Positions 52,048-62,020 of a stretch of 64,000 bases of DNA are shown here, one piece after another (the first letter of the stretch is position 1; each line of letters opens with the position of its first letter). The translations under genes were made by a program, and so were the position numbers. The notes under the pieces were generated by a model that was not told where the DNA came from, searched no databases, and worked only from the letters and a program-made list of their open reading frames with translations. This stretch comes from Variovorax boronicumulans (GTDB lineage: Bacteria > Pseudomonadota > Gammaproteobacteria > Burkholderiales > Burkholderiaceae_C): assembly GCF_030812215.1 (NCBI RefSeq), contig NZ_JAUSSG010000001.1:620001-684000 (forward strand). The letters run 5' to 3'.

Positions 52048-53607
52048 TCAGGCCACGCTGCGTTGGCGGCCCTGCCAGAACGGTTCGCGCAGCTTGGTCT
52101 TGAGCACCTTGCCCGCCCCCGAAAGCGGCAGCGCATCGACGATGGCCACGCTGCGCGGGCACTTGTAGCCCGCGATCAGTGTCTTGCAGTGCGCAATGAG
52201 CTCGTCGTCGCGAATGCCCTGCCCCGGCTTGAGCACCAGTGCCGCGTGCACCGCCTCGCCCCACTCCTCGCTCGGGATGCCGATGACCGCGCAGGCGGCC
52301 ACCGCGGGATGCTGGGTGATGGCGTTCTCGACCTCGGCCGAGTAGATGTTCTCGCCGCCGCTGATGATCATGTCCTTGAGCCGGTCGACCACGAAGACGT
52401 AGCCGTCGCTGTCCATGTAGGCGCCGTCGCCGGTGTGCATCCAGCCGTCGCGCACCGCGGCGGCCGTTTGCTCGGGCTTGTTCCAGTAGCCCTGCATCAC
52501 GTTGGGGCCGCGCACCGCGATCTCGCCCACGGTGCCGCGCGGCACCTCGGTGCCGTCGGCATCGACGATGCGCACCTCGGTGCAGTAGCTCGCGCGGCCG
52601 GCCGCGCGCAGCTTGCCCAGCTTGCGGCCTTCGGCCGTGTGGTTGCGCGCGGGATTGATGGTGGCCAGCGGCGAGAGCTCGGTCATGCCGTAGGCCTGCA
52701 CGAAGTCCACGCCCGGGAAAGCATCGATCGCGCGGTTGAGCACCGCCTCGGAGATCGGCGAGGCGCCATAGGTGATGCACTTCAGGCTCGTCAGGTCGCG
52801 CTGCTCCCGCATCGCAGGGTGGTCGACCAGCATCTGGATCATGGTGGGCACCAGCAGGATGTGGGTGACGCGGTCTTTCTCGATGGCGTTGAGCACGCCC
52901 TCGGGGCTGAACATCGGGATGATCGAATGCGTGTTGCCTTCGAGCCAGTGCGGCGTGGCCAGGCCCATGTCGGCCAGGTGGAACATCGGCGCGGCATGCA
53001 GGTAGCAGCCGCCGGGCGGCGCCAGGTGCTCGGCGTGCAGGGCAAGGCCCGAGCTGCCCATGTTGGTGTGGCTGAGCATCACGCCCTTGGGGAAACCGGT
53101 GGTGCCGCCGGTGTAGAAGATGCCGGCCAGGTCCTCGTCGCGGCGGGCGGCGTCGGGCACGGGCTCGGCCGCATCGAGCAACGCTTCGTAGCCGTGCATG
53201 CGCGTGGGCAACGCGCCGTCGCCGCAGTAGATCACCTCGCGCAGGCTCGTGGCCTGCTCCCGCATCTGCTCGACCATGGGGCGGAAGGTCTCGTCGACCA
53301 AGAGGATGGTCGAGCCCGAGTCTTCCAGCGAATAGAGGATTTCCGCGGCCGACCAGCGGATGTTGCAGGGGTTGAGCACCCCGCCGCCCCAGGGCACGGC
53401 CATCTGGTATTCGAGGTAGCGGGCCGAATTGAGCGACAGCATCGCCACGCGGTCGCCCGTCTGCATGCCCAGCTTCTGCAGCGCGCCCGCCAGGCGTGCG
53501 ACGCGTTCTCCGTATTCGCGAAAGCTGAGGGTGCGGCCGGCAAACTGCACGGCCGGTTTGTCGGGGTGCTGTTGCAGGCTGCGGTGCAGCGGCTGGGTCA
53601 TGTACAT
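52048..53607 (-). CDS. Long/medium-chain acyl-CoA ligase (AMP-forming)
   Basis: 519 residues from ATG 53607 (GGAG 8 nt ahead). AMP motif YTGGTTGFPKGVMLSH, YGMTELSPLATI, GDGAYMDSDGYVFVVDRLKD and a C-terminal Lys (SGAGKVLKTKLRE). Activates a carboxylic acid to its CoA ester; substrate unknown. First gene of a six-gene leftward operon, divergent from an AraC regulator over a 138-nt gap. No signal peptide. Confidence 0.92.
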   Translation of the reverse strand: MYMTQPLHRSLQQHPDKPAVQFAGRTLSFREYGERVARLAGALQKLGMQTGDRVAMLSLNSARYLEYQMAVPWGGGVLNPCNIRWSAAEILYSLEDSGSTILLVDETFRPMVEQMREQATSLREVIYCGDGALPTRMHGYEALLDAAEPVPDAARRDEDLAGIFYTGGTTGFPKGVMLSHTNMGSSGLALHAEHLAPPGGCYLHAAPMFHLADMGLATPHWLEGNTHSIIPMFSPEGVLNAIEKDRVTHILLVPTMIQMLVDHPAMREQRDLTSLKCITYGASPISEAVLNRAIDAFPGVDFVQAYGMTELSPLATINPARNHTAEGRKLGKLRAAGRASYCTEVRIVDADGTEVPRGTVGEIAVRGPNVMQGYWNKPEQTAAAVRDGWMHTGDGAYMDSDGYVFVVDRLKDMIISGGENIYSAEVENAITQHPAVAACAVIGIPSEEWGEAVHAALVLKPGQGIRDDELIAHCKTLIAGYKCPRSVAIVDALPLSGAGKVLKTKLREPFWQGRQRSVA

Positions 53608-53745
53608 GGCGATGTCTCCGTCTCTCTTTGGTGTTTCGGATGGTAGAAATCCGGCTCCCGCCCGGCGATTGCGCTTCGCTTCGATCGCATTGCAGAAAAC
53701 GTCAATCGACACGGTGGCATGCTTGGTGTCTGATCGCTGCGTCTC

Positions 53746-54810
53746 ATGCTGCAACCACCCGTCACCATTCCGATCGCTTTTGTCCACGGCATGCTGTCGG
53801 GCATCCGTGCCCGTGGCGCCGATGCGCCTCTGGACATCGACATCGCGCTGGAAGACGCCGGCATCGCGCCGTCGCTGCTCGAAGAAACGGCGTCACGCGT
53901 GACCGCCGAGCAGTACGTCGCCCTGTTCGCCCTGCTGATGAAGCGGCTGGACGACGAGGCCCTGTGCTTTCTCACGCGGCGCCTGCGCTGCGGCAGCTTC
54001 GCCCTGATGCTGCGCTCCACGCTGGGCGCGCCCACCTTCGAGGTGGCGTTGCGCCGCGTGGCCCACACCTTCAGCCTGCTGCAGGACGACCTCTCGCTGG
54101 TGCTGCTGCACGAAGGCCCGCTCGCGGGCTTCGGCCTGCGGCTGAACAACCTGCAGGCGCCGCACCAGAACTTTCTGCACGAGCTGATGCTGCGGGTGTA
54201 TTGGCGGCTCTTCGCATGGCTGCATGGCGGCCGGCTGGTGGCACGGCGTTTCGATTTCGGCTTCGAGCTGCCGCCCTATGCCGACGGCTACGCCAAGGTA
54301 TTCCCCGGTCCGCTGCAGTTCGGCCAGCCGCTATCGGCCGTGTGGTTCGATGCCAGCGCGCTCGCCACGCCGATGCATCGCGATGCGCACGCGATGCAGG
54401 CCTTTCTCTCGGCCTCGCCGGCCAACGTGATCCTGCCCCGGCTGGCCGAGCAGGCCGTGAGCGCGAAGGTGCGCGCGGTGCTGCAGCAGAACCGGCCGGC
54501 GTGGGCCGATCTCGCGACCACGGCGGGCAGCCTGCACATGTCGGTCAGCACCTTGCAGCGCCACCTGGCGACCGAAGGCACGTCGTTCCAGTCGCTGAAG
54601 GACCAGCTGCGGCGCGACGTGGCCATCGTGCGGCTCAACACCAGCACCGTGCCGCTCGCGGCGTTGGCCGAGGAACTGGGGTTCGCGGACAGCGCGGCCT
54701 TCCAGCGGGCCTTCAAGACATGGACCGGCGGTGCGCCGGGGTCGTACCGATCGGCGGCGGCGCGCGCGGCGCCTCGTGCAGGCAACGGCCCGCCCGCTGG
54801 TTCAGCCTAG
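53746..54810 (+). CDS. AraC-family regulator with Arabinose_bd-like N-terminus
   Basis: 354 residues. The N-terminal ~210 residues follow the OruR/ArgR-type pattern (Arabinose_bd: EDAGIAPSLLEETASRVTAEQYVALFALLMKRLDDE), and two HTH motifs at ~245-340 (AVLQQNRPAWADLATTAGSLHMSVSTLQRHLATEG; ALAEELGFADSAAFQRAFKTWTG). Divergent from the acyl-CoA ligase operon, its probable target. Confidence 0.9.
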   Translation: MLQPPVTIPIAFVHGMLSGIRARGADAPLDIDIALEDAGIAPSLLEETASRVTAEQYVALFALLMKRLDDEALCFLTRRLRCGSFALMLRSTLGAPTFEVALRRVAHTFSLLQDDLSLVLLHEGPLAGFGLRLNNLQAPHQNFLHELMLRVYWRLFAWLHGGRLVARRFDFGFELPPYADGYAKVFPGPLQFGQPLSAVWFDASALATPMHRDAHAMQAFLSASPANVILPRLAEQAVSAKVRAVLQQNRPAWADLATTAGSLHMSVSTLQRHLATEGTSFQSLKDQLRRDVAIVRLNTSTVPLAALAEELGFADSAAFQRAFKTWTGGAPGSYRSAAARAAPRAGNGPPAGSA

Positions 54811-54814
54811 TGCG

Positions 54815-55960
54815 CTAGTACGAAACGACGACGCCGCTGACCAGCAACGCGGCGAACAGCGCGAACACGCCGCGCCACGACGCCGGGCGCGTCTCGACCC
54901 ATCGGTAGAGCAATGCCGCCGCCGCCACGGAAAGTCCGAAGGTCGCCGCCATGCCCAGCAGGTCGACCCACGGCCCGTGCGGCGCGAGATTGGCGACGAG
55001 GGCATTCATCGCGAGAAGCACCGGAAAGTGAATCAGGAACAGCGAGTACGACATGCGCCCCAGGCGCTGCAACGGCACCGCTGCCGCCGGCCACTTGGCG
55101 GGCGACAGCCAATGCCTGTGCTGCGCGAGTGCGATCAGCAGCGCCGTGAGCAGCGCCGTCGCGATGCGGCTGCGCCATTCGATGGCGAGCGCCCCGGCGC
55201 CGACCAGCACCAGCAGCGCCACGGCGCCCTGCCAGGTGCTGGCACGCGTGGCGCGGCCGATCCAGAACACCAGCATGCCGAGCCCATAGGCGCCGAAGAA
55301 ATACAGCGCGGTGTCGTCCAGGTCGGCATTCCGGTTGAAGAGCACCAGCGAGGCCACGGCCAGCGCGAGCACGAGCAGCACGGGCATCCATCGCGACGAT
55401 CGATTCACGACGCCCGTTGCGGGTGGGCTCAACATGGCCGGAAGGCCGACCAGCATCAATGCGAGCGCGAACAACTGGAAGTCGATGGCCACGTACCAGA
55501 CACCGGTGGACAGCGACTCGTAGCCCAGCAGGTCCTGCAGCAACAGGCCATGCGCAAACAACTGCCCGATGCTCGGCGATGCCGGCACCACGTCTTCATC
55601 GAGCCACGGCCGCACCAGCGCGGCCACCAGCACGCAGACGGTGAGCGCGGCCAGGTACGGCATCACCAGCCGTCCATAGCGCTGCAGGATGCGTGCGATG
55701 GGCCGGTCGACGCGCAAGAGGCCATCCGGCGCAAGGCTCGCGGCCGCGAGGAATCCCGCGATCACGAGGAACACCTGCACCGCGAGCCGACCGTCGTCCG
55801 CCAGCCAGCCGAAGAAATCGGGCGCGAGCCCATAGGCGCCCGCCGGCATCGGTCCGTAGCGCGAGAGGTGATGCCCCACGATCACCGCGCAGGCGACGCC
55901 CTTCGCAGCGTCGAGCAACGGCATGCGCCCCGGCGACGGGGGCGCGATGGCGGAAGCCAT
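54815..55960 (-). CDS. Acyltransferase 3 family membrane protein
   Basis: 381 residues with ~10 spans. LLDAAKGVACAVIVGHHLSRYG carries the conserved His of the family, then FLVIAGFLAAASL and SYSLFLIHFPVLL. These proteins O-acylate cell-surface polymers or small molecules. Convergent with the AraC gene (4 nt gap). Substrate unknown. Confidence 0.85.
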   Translation of the reverse strand: MASAIAPPSPGRMPLLDAAKGVACAVIVGHHLSRYGPMPAGAYGLAPDFFGWLADDGRLAVQVFLVIAGFLAAASLAPDGLLRVDRPIARILQRYGRLVMPYLAALTVCVLVAALVRPWLDEDVVPASPSIGQLFAHGLLLQDLLGYESLSTGVWYVAIDFQLFALALMLVGLPAMLSPPATGVVNRSSRWMPVLLVLALAVASLVLFNRNADLDDTALYFFGAYGLGMLVFWIGRATRASTWQGAVALLVLVGAGALAIEWRSRIATALLTALLIALAQHRHWLSPAKWPAAAVPLQRLGRMSYSLFLIHFPVLLAMNALVANLAPHGPWVDLLGMAATFGLSVAAAALLYRWVETRPASWRGVFALFAALLVSGVVVSY

Positions 55961-55973
55961 GGTCAGCCGAGGC

Positions 55974-56936
55974 TCAAAGCGCGAGCCGCTGCCGTGCTTC
56001 CTGGTATTCGCGCTTGAGCTTCTCGATGAAGGCGGCGGCGCTGGCCACTTCGGTCACGGCGCCGATGCCCTGGCCCGAGCCCCAGATGTCTTTCCAGGCC
56101 TTGGCCTTGCTGCCGTCGCCGCCGCCGAAGTTCATGGTCTTCACGTCGCCCTCGGGCAGGTTGGCCGGGTCCATGCCGGCCTTGACGATGCTGGGCGCGA
56201 GGTAGTTGCCGTGCACGCCGGTGAAGAGGCTGGAGTAGACGATGTCGTCCGAGGTGCCGTCGACGATGGCCTGCTTGTAGTCGTCGCTCGCGCGTGCTTC
56301 CTCGGTCGCGATGAAGGCGGTGCCGATGTAGGCGAAGTCGGCGCCCATGGCCTGCGCCGCGAGCACCGCGCCGCCGGTGGCAATGGAGCCCGACAACGCG
56401 ATCGGGCCGTCGAACCACTGGCGGATTTCCTGCACCAGCGCGAACGGGCTCTTCACGCCCGCGTGGCCGCCGGCGCCGGCCGCCACGGCGATGATGCCGT
56501 CGGCGCCCTTCTCGATCGCCTTCTGCGCGAACTTGTTGTTGATGATGTCGTGCAGCGTCACGCCGCCGTAGCTGTGCACCGCGTCGTTCACGTCGGTGCG
56601 CGCGCCCAGCGAGGTGATGACGATCGGCACCTTGTACTTCACGACCATCTCCATGTCGTGCTCCAGGCGGTCGTTGCTCTTGTGCACGATCTGGTTGATG
56701 GCGAACGGTGCTGCGGGCTTGTCGGGATTGGCCTTGTTGTAGGCAGCGAGCTCTTCGGTGATCTCGATCAGCCACTCTTCCAGCTGCGCTGCGGGCCGTG
56801 CGTTGAGCGCGGGCATCGAGCCGACCACGCCGGCCTTGCATTGCGCGATCACGAGCTTGGGGTTGCTGATGATGAACAGCGGCGAGCCGATGATCGGCAG
56901 CGGCAGGTTCGCGAGGACGGGGGGCAGCTTGGACAT
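55974..56936 (-). CDS. Nitronate monooxygenase-like FMN enzyme
   Basis: 320 residues, a TIM barrel of the NMO/2-nitropropane dioxygenase group: PIIGSPLFIISNPKLVIAQCKAGVVGS, GVTLHDIINNKFAQKAIEKGADGIIAVAAGAGGHAG, PIALSGSIATGGAVLAAQAMGADFAYIGTAFIATEEA. FMN-binding GG and Thr are visible. Ends 14 nt before the acyltransferase gene; it is close to the acyl-CoA dehydrogenase but separated by 79 nt. Confidence 0.88.
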   Translation of the reverse strand: MSKLPPVLANLPLPIIGSPLFIISNPKLVIAQCKAGVVGSMPALNARPAAQLEEWLIEITEELAAYNKANPDKPAAPFAINQIVHKSNDRLEHDMEMVVKYKVPIVITSLGARTDVNDAVHSYGGVTLHDIINNKFAQKAIEKGADGIIAVAAGAGGHAGVKSPFALVQEIRQWFDGPIALSGSIATGGAVLAAQAMGADFAYIGTAFIATEEARASDDYKQAIVDGTSDDIVYSSLFTGVHGNYLAPSIVKAGMDPANLPEGDVKTMNFGGGDGSKAKAWKDIWGSGQGIGAVTEVASAAAFIEKLKREYQEARQRLAL

Positions 56937-57015
56937 GTTGTCTCCGGGAATGGGTTCGGTTTTATAAGAGAGGAAGGCCCGTGCCGCCGGTCAGGTGGGC
57001 GACACGGAACGCGGT

Positions 57016-58806
57016 TCAGAACGCGTCGAGCGCCAGGGCCGTGACACTCTCGGCCCCGTCCACGATGCTGTCGCGCAGGCCGGGCGCCTTGTTGAGGATG
57101 TGCTCGGCGTAGAAGCGCGCGGTGGCGATCTTGGCGAGCATGAAGTCGGTGTCGAAGCTGCGCGAGGCGAGGTCTTCCGCAATGATCAGCGAACGCGCAA
57201 GCTGCCAGCCGGCCACGAGGTTGCCCGCGAGCATCAGGTAAGGCACGCTGCCCGAGAACACCGCGTTGGGCGATGCCTTGGTCTGGCCCGCGACGAAGTC
57301 GACCACTTCGATGAAGGCTTCGCGCGCGGCCTTCAGGCGCCTGAGCACGGAGGCTGCGGCGGCGCTCTCGCTCTTGGCGAGCTCGGCCTCGGTCTTCTCG
57401 ATCTGTGCGGCGATGGCCTTGGCAGTCTGGCCGCCATCGCGTGCCGTCTTGCGGCCCACGAGGTCGTTCGCCTGGATGGCGGTGGTGCCTTCGTAGATCG
57501 TGAGGATCTTCGCGTCGCGGTAGTACTGCGCGGCGCCGGTCTCCTCGATGAAACCCATGCCGCCATGCACCTGCACGCCGAGCGAGGTCACTTCGAGGCT
57601 CATCTCGGTGCTGTAGCCCTTGACCAGCGGCACCATGAATTCGTAGAAGGCCTGGTTCTGCTTGCGCGCATCCGCATCGGGGTGATGGTGCGCAGCGTCG
57701 TAGGCGGCGGCGGCCACCGAAGCCATCGCGCGGCAGCCTTCGGTGTAGGCACGCATCGTCATCAGCATGCGCTTGACGTCCGGGTGATGAATGATGGGTG
57801 CGCTGGCGTTGATGGAGCCGTCGACCGGGCGGCTCTGCACGCGGTCCTTGGCGTAGGCCACGGCGTGCTGGTAGGCGCGTTCGGCGATCGCGATGCCCTG
57901 CATACCGACGGCATAGCGGGCCGAGTTCATCATGATGAACATGTACTCGAGGCCGCGGTTCTCCTGGCCCACGAGGTAGCCCACAGCGCCGCCGTGGTCG
58001 CCGTACTGCAACACGGCGGTCGGCGAGGCCTTGATGCCCATCTTGTGCTCGATGCTCACGCAGTGCACGTCGTTGCGCTCGCCGAGTGCGCCGTCCTTGC
58101 CGACGATGAACTTGGGCACCACGAACAGGCTGATGCCCTTCACGCCTTCGGGCGCGCCGGTCACGCGGGCCAGCACGAGATGCACGATGTTCTCGGCCAT
58201 GTCGTGCTCACCGTAGGTGATGAAGATCTTGGTGCCGAACACCTTGTAGGTGCCGTCGGGCTGCGGCTCGGCGCGGCTGCGCACCATCGCGAGGTCGCTG
58301 CCGGCCTGCGGCTCGGTGAGGTTCATCGTGCCGGTCCACTGGCCGCTCACGAGCTTTTCGAGGTACACGGCCTTGAGCTCGTCGGAGCCGGCGGTGAGCA
58401 GCGCTTCGATGGCGCCGTCGCTCAGGAGCGGGCACAGCGCGAAGCTCATGTTGGCCGAATTGAGCATCTCGCCGCAAGCCGCGCCGATGGTCTTCGGGAG
58501 GCCCTGGCCGCCGAAGTCCGCCGGATGCTGAAGGCCTTGCCAGCCGCCAGAGACGTACTGCGCGAAGGCATCCTTGAAGCCCGGCGTGGTGGTGACTTCA
58601 CCGCCCCTGAAGGACGAGGGATTGCGGTCGCCTTCGATGTTCAGCGGCGCGACCACGTCCTGGTTGAAGCGCGCGCATTCCTCGAGCACGGCCTGCGCGG
58701 TCTCGAGGCCTGCGTCCTCGAAGCCCGGCAGCTTGGCGATCTCGCCGATGTTGGCCAGGTGCTCGATGTCGAACAGCATGTCCTTGAGGGGGGCGGTGTA
58801 GCTCAT
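57016..58806 (-). CDS. Acyl-CoA dehydrogenase (AcdA/DmdC-like, C-terminal extended)
   Basis: 596 residues, about 200 longer than classical enzymes, with the C-terminal domain of the DmdC/fadE-related group. NLTEPQAGSDLAMVRSRAEP, KIFITYGEHDMAENIVH, and QVHGGMGFIEETGAAQYYRDAKILTIYEGTTAIQANDLVGRK (Glu base region) are visible. It oxidises acyl-CoA, passing electrons to ETF, whose genes lie immediately upstream. GGAG precedes the ATG; a terminator hairpin sits before it. Confidence 0.92.
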   Translation of the reverse strand: MSYTAPLKDMLFDIEHLANIGEIAKLPGFEDAGLETAQAVLEECARFNQDVVAPLNIEGDRNPSSFRGGEVTTTPGFKDAFAQYVSGGWQGLQHPADFGGQGLPKTIGAACGEMLNSANMSFALCPLLSDGAIEALLTAGSDELKAVYLEKLVSGQWTGTMNLTEPQAGSDLAMVRSRAEPQPDGTYKVFGTKIFITYGEHDMAENIVHLVLARVTGAPEGVKGISLFVVPKFIVGKDGALGERNDVHCVSIEHKMGIKASPTAVLQYGDHGGAVGYLVGQENRGLEYMFIMMNSARYAVGMQGIAIAERAYQHAVAYAKDRVQSRPVDGSINASAPIIHHPDVKRMLMTMRAYTEGCRAMASVAAAAYDAAHHHPDADARKQNQAFYEFMVPLVKGYSTEMSLEVTSLGVQVHGGMGFIEETGAAQYYRDAKILTIYEGTTAIQANDLVGRKTARDGGQTAKAIAAQIEKTEAELAKSESAAAASVLRRLKAAREAFIEVVDFVAGQTKASPNAVFSGSVPYLMLAGNLVAGWQLARSLIIAEDLASRSFDTDFMLAKIATARFYAEHILNKAPGLRDSIVDGAESVTALALDAF

Positions 58807-58837
58807 GTCTCTTGTCTCCAGATACAGCGGATACGAA

Positions 58838-58861
58838 AAGGGCATCGCGAACGATGCCCTT
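58838..58861 (-). terminator. UUCG-loop rho-independent terminator after etfA
   Basis: Stem AAGGGCATCG (58838-58847) / CGATGCCCTT (58852-58861), 10 bp perfect, with CGAA on the plus strand (UUCG in the leftward transcript), then TTTTC. It is 22 nt past the etfA stop and should end most etfBA transcripts before the dehydrogenase gene. Confidence 0.8.
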
Positions 58862-58882
58862 CGGCTCAATGCGGCAGTGCGA

Positions 58883-59815
58883 TCAGAGCGCCTTCACCAG
58901 TTCGGGCACGGCCACGAACAGGTCGGCCACGAGGCCGTAGTCGGCCACCGAGAAGATCGGCGCCTCTTCGTCCTTGTTGATCGCCACGATCACCTTGGAA
59001 TCCTTCATGCCGGCCAGATGCTGGATCGCACCCGAGATGCCCGCTGCGATGTACAGCTGCGGCGCGACGATCTTGCCGGTCTGGCCCACTTGCCAGTCGT
59101 TCGGGGCGTAGCCCGCATCGACGGCTGCGCGGCTGGCGCCCAGGCCCGCGTTGAGCTTGTCGGCCAGCGGGGCCATCACTTCAGTGAACTTCTCGGCGCT
59201 GCCGAGGGCTCGGCCACCCGAGACGATGATCTTGGCGGCCGTCAGTTCGGGGCGCTCGCTCTTCGTGACTTCACGGCCGACGAAGCTCGACTTGCCGCTG
59301 TCGGCGACGCCTTCGGCGGTTTCAACGGTGGCGGTGCCGCCCGTTACTGCCGCGGCGTCGAAGCCGGTCGTACGCACCGTGATCACCTTGGTGGCATCGC
59401 TGCTCTGCACGGTGGCAATCGCGTTGCCGGCGTAGATCGGACGCTCGAAGGTGTCGGGGCTGTCGACCTTGGTGATGTCGCTGATCTGGGCCACGTCCAG
59501 CTTGGCAGCCACGCGCGGTGCGACGTTCTTGCCGTTGGCGGTCGAGGGGAACAGGATGTGGCTGTAGTTGGATGCGATCGCCAGCACCTGGGCCGCGACG
59601 TTCTCCGCCAGGTTTTCAGCAAGGCTGGGGCTGTCAGCCACGATGACCTTCGACACGCCGGCGATCTGCGCGGCGGCCTTGCCGGCTTCGGCGGCATTGG
59701 CACCGGCCACGAGCACATGGACGTCACCACCACAGGCCAGCGCTGCGGTCACGGTGTTCAAGGTAGCCGGCTTGATGCTGGCGTGGTCGTGTTCGGCAAT
59801 AACAAGTGCGGTCAT
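58883..59815 (-). CDS. etfA: Electron transfer flavoprotein alpha subunit
   Basis: 310 residues, standard length. C-terminal FAD-binding signature [69 protein letters not shown] is complete. It receives electrons from acyl-CoA dehydrogenases and passes them to ETF-quinone oxidoreductase. Two nt after etfB. Confidence 0.97.
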   Translation of the reverse strand: MTALVIAEHDHASIKPATLNTVTAALACGGDVHVLVAGANAAEAGKAAAQIAGVSKVIVADSPSLAENLAENVAAQVLAIASNYSHILFPSTANGKNVAPRVAAKLDVAQISDITKVDSPDTFERPIYAGNAIATVQSSDATKVITVRTTGFDAAAVTGGTATVETAEGVADSGKSSFVGREVTKSERPELTAAKIIVSGGRALGSAEKFTEVMAPLADKLNAGLGASRAAVDAGYAPNDWQVGQTGKIVAPQLYIAAGISGAIQHLAGMKDSKVIVAINKDEEAPIFSVADYGLVADLFVAVPELVKAL

Positions 59816-59817
59816 GT

Positions 59818-60567
59818 TCAGATCACCTTCGCTTCGTTCTTCAGTTTGTCCACCAGCGTCGCCACGTCAGGCACCTTGATGCCTGCGCCGCGCTTGGGCG
59901 GCTCGCTGACCTTCAGGGTCTTCAGGCGGGGCTTCACATCGACGCCCAGGTCTTCGGGCTTGAAGACATCGAGCTGCTTCTTCTTGGCCTTCATGATGTT
60001 GGGCAAGGTGACGTAGCGCGGCTCGTTCAGGCGCAGGTCGGTCGTGATGACGGCCGGCAGCGTGAGGGTCAGCGTTTCCATGCCGCCGTCGACTTCGCGT
60101 GCAACGGTGACCTTGTCGGCGGCCAGGTCGACCTTGGAGGCGAAGGTGGCCTGGGGCAGGTCGGCCAGGGCGGCGAGCATCTGGCCCGTCTGGTTGGCGT
60201 CATCGTCGATGGCTTGCTTGCCCAGGATGATGAGCTGGGGCTGTTCCTTTTCGACCAACGCTTTGAGCAGCTTGGCGACCGCCAGGGGCTGCAGCTCTTC
60301 GGTGGTCTCAACGAGGATGCCGCGGTCGGCGCCGATGGCCATCGCGGTGCGCAGGGTTTCTTGGCACTTCGCATCGCCGCAAGAGACGGCGATCACTTCG
60401 GTGACCACGCCCTTCTCTTTCAGACGCACAGCTTCTTCGACAGCGATCTCATCGAAGGGGTTCATGCTCATCTTGACGTTGGCAATGTCCACCCCGGTGC
60501 CGTCGCTCTTGACGCGCACCTTCACGTTGTAATCGACGACCCGTTTGACAGGCACAAGAACCTTCAT
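59818..60567 (-). CDS. etfB: Electron transfer flavoprotein beta subunit
   Basis: 249 residues. [72 protein letters not shown] (AMP site) and [20 protein letters not shown] (recognition loop) are all present. ATG at 60567 has GGAG seven nt upstream. A TATAAT-like hexamer on the minus strand lies at the end of mscS (60703-60708), 136 nt before the start; the rest of that 136-nt gap holds nothing else visible. Confidence 0.97.
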   Translation of the reverse strand: MKVLVPVKRVVDYNVKVRVKSDGTGVDIANVKMSMNPFDEIAVEEAVRLKEKGVVTEVIAVSCGDAKCQETLRTAMAIGADRGILVETTEELQPLAVAKLLKALVEKEQPQLIILGKQAIDDDANQTGQMLAALADLPQATFASKVDLAADKVTVAREVDGGMETLTLTLPAVITTDLRLNEPRYVTLPNIMKAKKKQLDVFKPEDLGVDVKPRLKTLKVSEPPKRGAGIKVPDVATLVDKLKNEAKVI

Positions 60568-60703
60568 TGACTTGACTCCATTGGATTGCAAAAAGGGGGC
60601 TTCGAGGGCAACCGGTCATTCTAGGACGCGACCTTTGCAGCCTCTCCATTCTTCCTGTCGGCACTGCGGATCCGAAAAAAAGAACGATCGTGCTTTTCAG
60701 CGA

Positions 60704-61984
60704 TTATAAAACAGCGCCGGGCGCCGGCGCGATGCCCGGCGGCAAAGATTCCACGCGCAGCACACGCTGCGGATAGGGAATGTCGATGCCCGCCCCGCGC
60801 AGTCCTTCGAGAATCGCAATGTTGATGGCCGAGCGCAGGTTGTCCTTGCCCTTGTCCGGATCGGCCACCCAGAAGTGCAGGCTGAACTCGAGCCCATCGG
60901 GCGCGAAGTTCACGAGGTAGGCCACCGGCGCGGGGTCGGTCATCACGCGCGATTGCGCCTTGGCGGCTTCACACAGGATCGTCTGCACCTGCGCCACGTC
61001 GCTCTCATAGCCGACCACGATGTTGGTCGTGATGTTGAACTTGCGGTCGGCCAGCGAGAGGTTTTCCACCCGGCTGGTGATCAACGATTCGTTCGGCACG
61101 ATGGCCTCGCGTCCGTTGCCGGCGCGGATGAGCGTGTAGCGCGTCTTGATGTCGGTGATGCGGCCTTCGAAAGTGTCGACCTTCACGTTGTCGCCGATGC
61201 GGATCGAGCGCTCCAGCAGGATCACGAAGCCGCTCACATAGTTGGCCGCCAGCTTCTGCAGCCCGAAGCCAAGACCCACGCCGAGCGCACCACCCAGCAC
61301 CGACAGCGCCGTGAGGTCCACCCCCACCGCCGACAGCGCAAACAACAAACCGATCAGAAGCAGGAAGGCACGCACCGCATTCGAGGCCACCTTGCGCATC
61401 GAGAGATCGGTGACGGCCTCGCGCAGGATGCGCTTCTCGATGGTCGAGGCGATCCACAGCGCGATCACCAGCACCAGCCCGGCCGACAGCACGCCCTGGA
61501 AGATCGTCTGCACGCTCACGCGCGTCTTGCCGAAGGCCAGCGTGATGTTGTCCAGTTCGGCCAGCACGGGCGGCAGCAGCCCGACGATCCAGAGCACGGC
61601 CGCGATCCAGGCCAGCCACGAGATCGTGCGCTCGATCAGCCGCACCAGGTTGGAGGTGGGAAACACCGCCCTGAGCACCCGAGCGAAGAGCCGGATGACT
61701 GCGAGCGAGAGAAACACCGACACCGCGATGCGCAACACCAGCACCGGCTGAAAGTCGATCACCACGCGCCGCGCGAGATCGGTGAACACCAGAGACAGCA
61801 GCGGGAACAGGAGCCCGTCGAAGGTGCTTTCGCCGAACCAGATGGAGTCCTTGGGCTGGTCGCGGCCGAACCATTTGCAGATGGCCCAGGCCAGCGCGAC
61901 GCAGGCAATGAGCACGCTCAACTCGATGCCGATGCCAGCGGCATCGACCTGTTTCAGGCGTTGTGTGAAGTCGTTGAAATTCAT
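60704..61984 (-). CDS. MscS-family mechanosensitive channel
   Basis: 426 residues. Four to five N-terminal spans, then the pore helix and domain GGALGVGLGFGLQKLAANYVSGFVILLERSIRIGDNVKVDTFEGRITDIKTRYTLIR (Gly/Ala-packed TM3 then beta domain), and a C-terminal mixed domain. Releases solutes on hypo-osmotic shock. 136 nt upstream of etfB. Confidence 0.9.
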   Translation of the reverse strand: MNFNDFTQRLKQVDAAGIGIELSVLIACVALAWAICKWFGRDQPKDSIWFGESTFDGLLFPLLSLVFTDLARRVVIDFQPVLVLRIAVSVFLSLAVIRLFARVLRAVFPTSNLVRLIERTISWLAWIAAVLWIVGLLPPVLAELDNITLAFGKTRVSVQTIFQGVLSAGLVLVIALWIASTIEKRILREAVTDLSMRKVASNAVRAFLLLIGLLFALSAVGVDLTALSVLGGALGVGLGFGLQKLAANYVSGFVILLERSIRIGDNVKVDTFEGRITDIKTRYTLIRAGNGREAIVPNESLITSRVENLSLADRKFNITTNIVVGYESDVAQVQTILCEAAKAQSRVMTDPAPVAYLVNFAPDGLEFSLHFWVADPDKGKDNLRSAINIAILEGLRGAGIDIPYPQRVLRVESLPPGIAPAPGAVL

Positions 61985-62020
61985 CGATGAAGGAACAAGG
62001 CGCCGTCCGCGCCGATTGCG

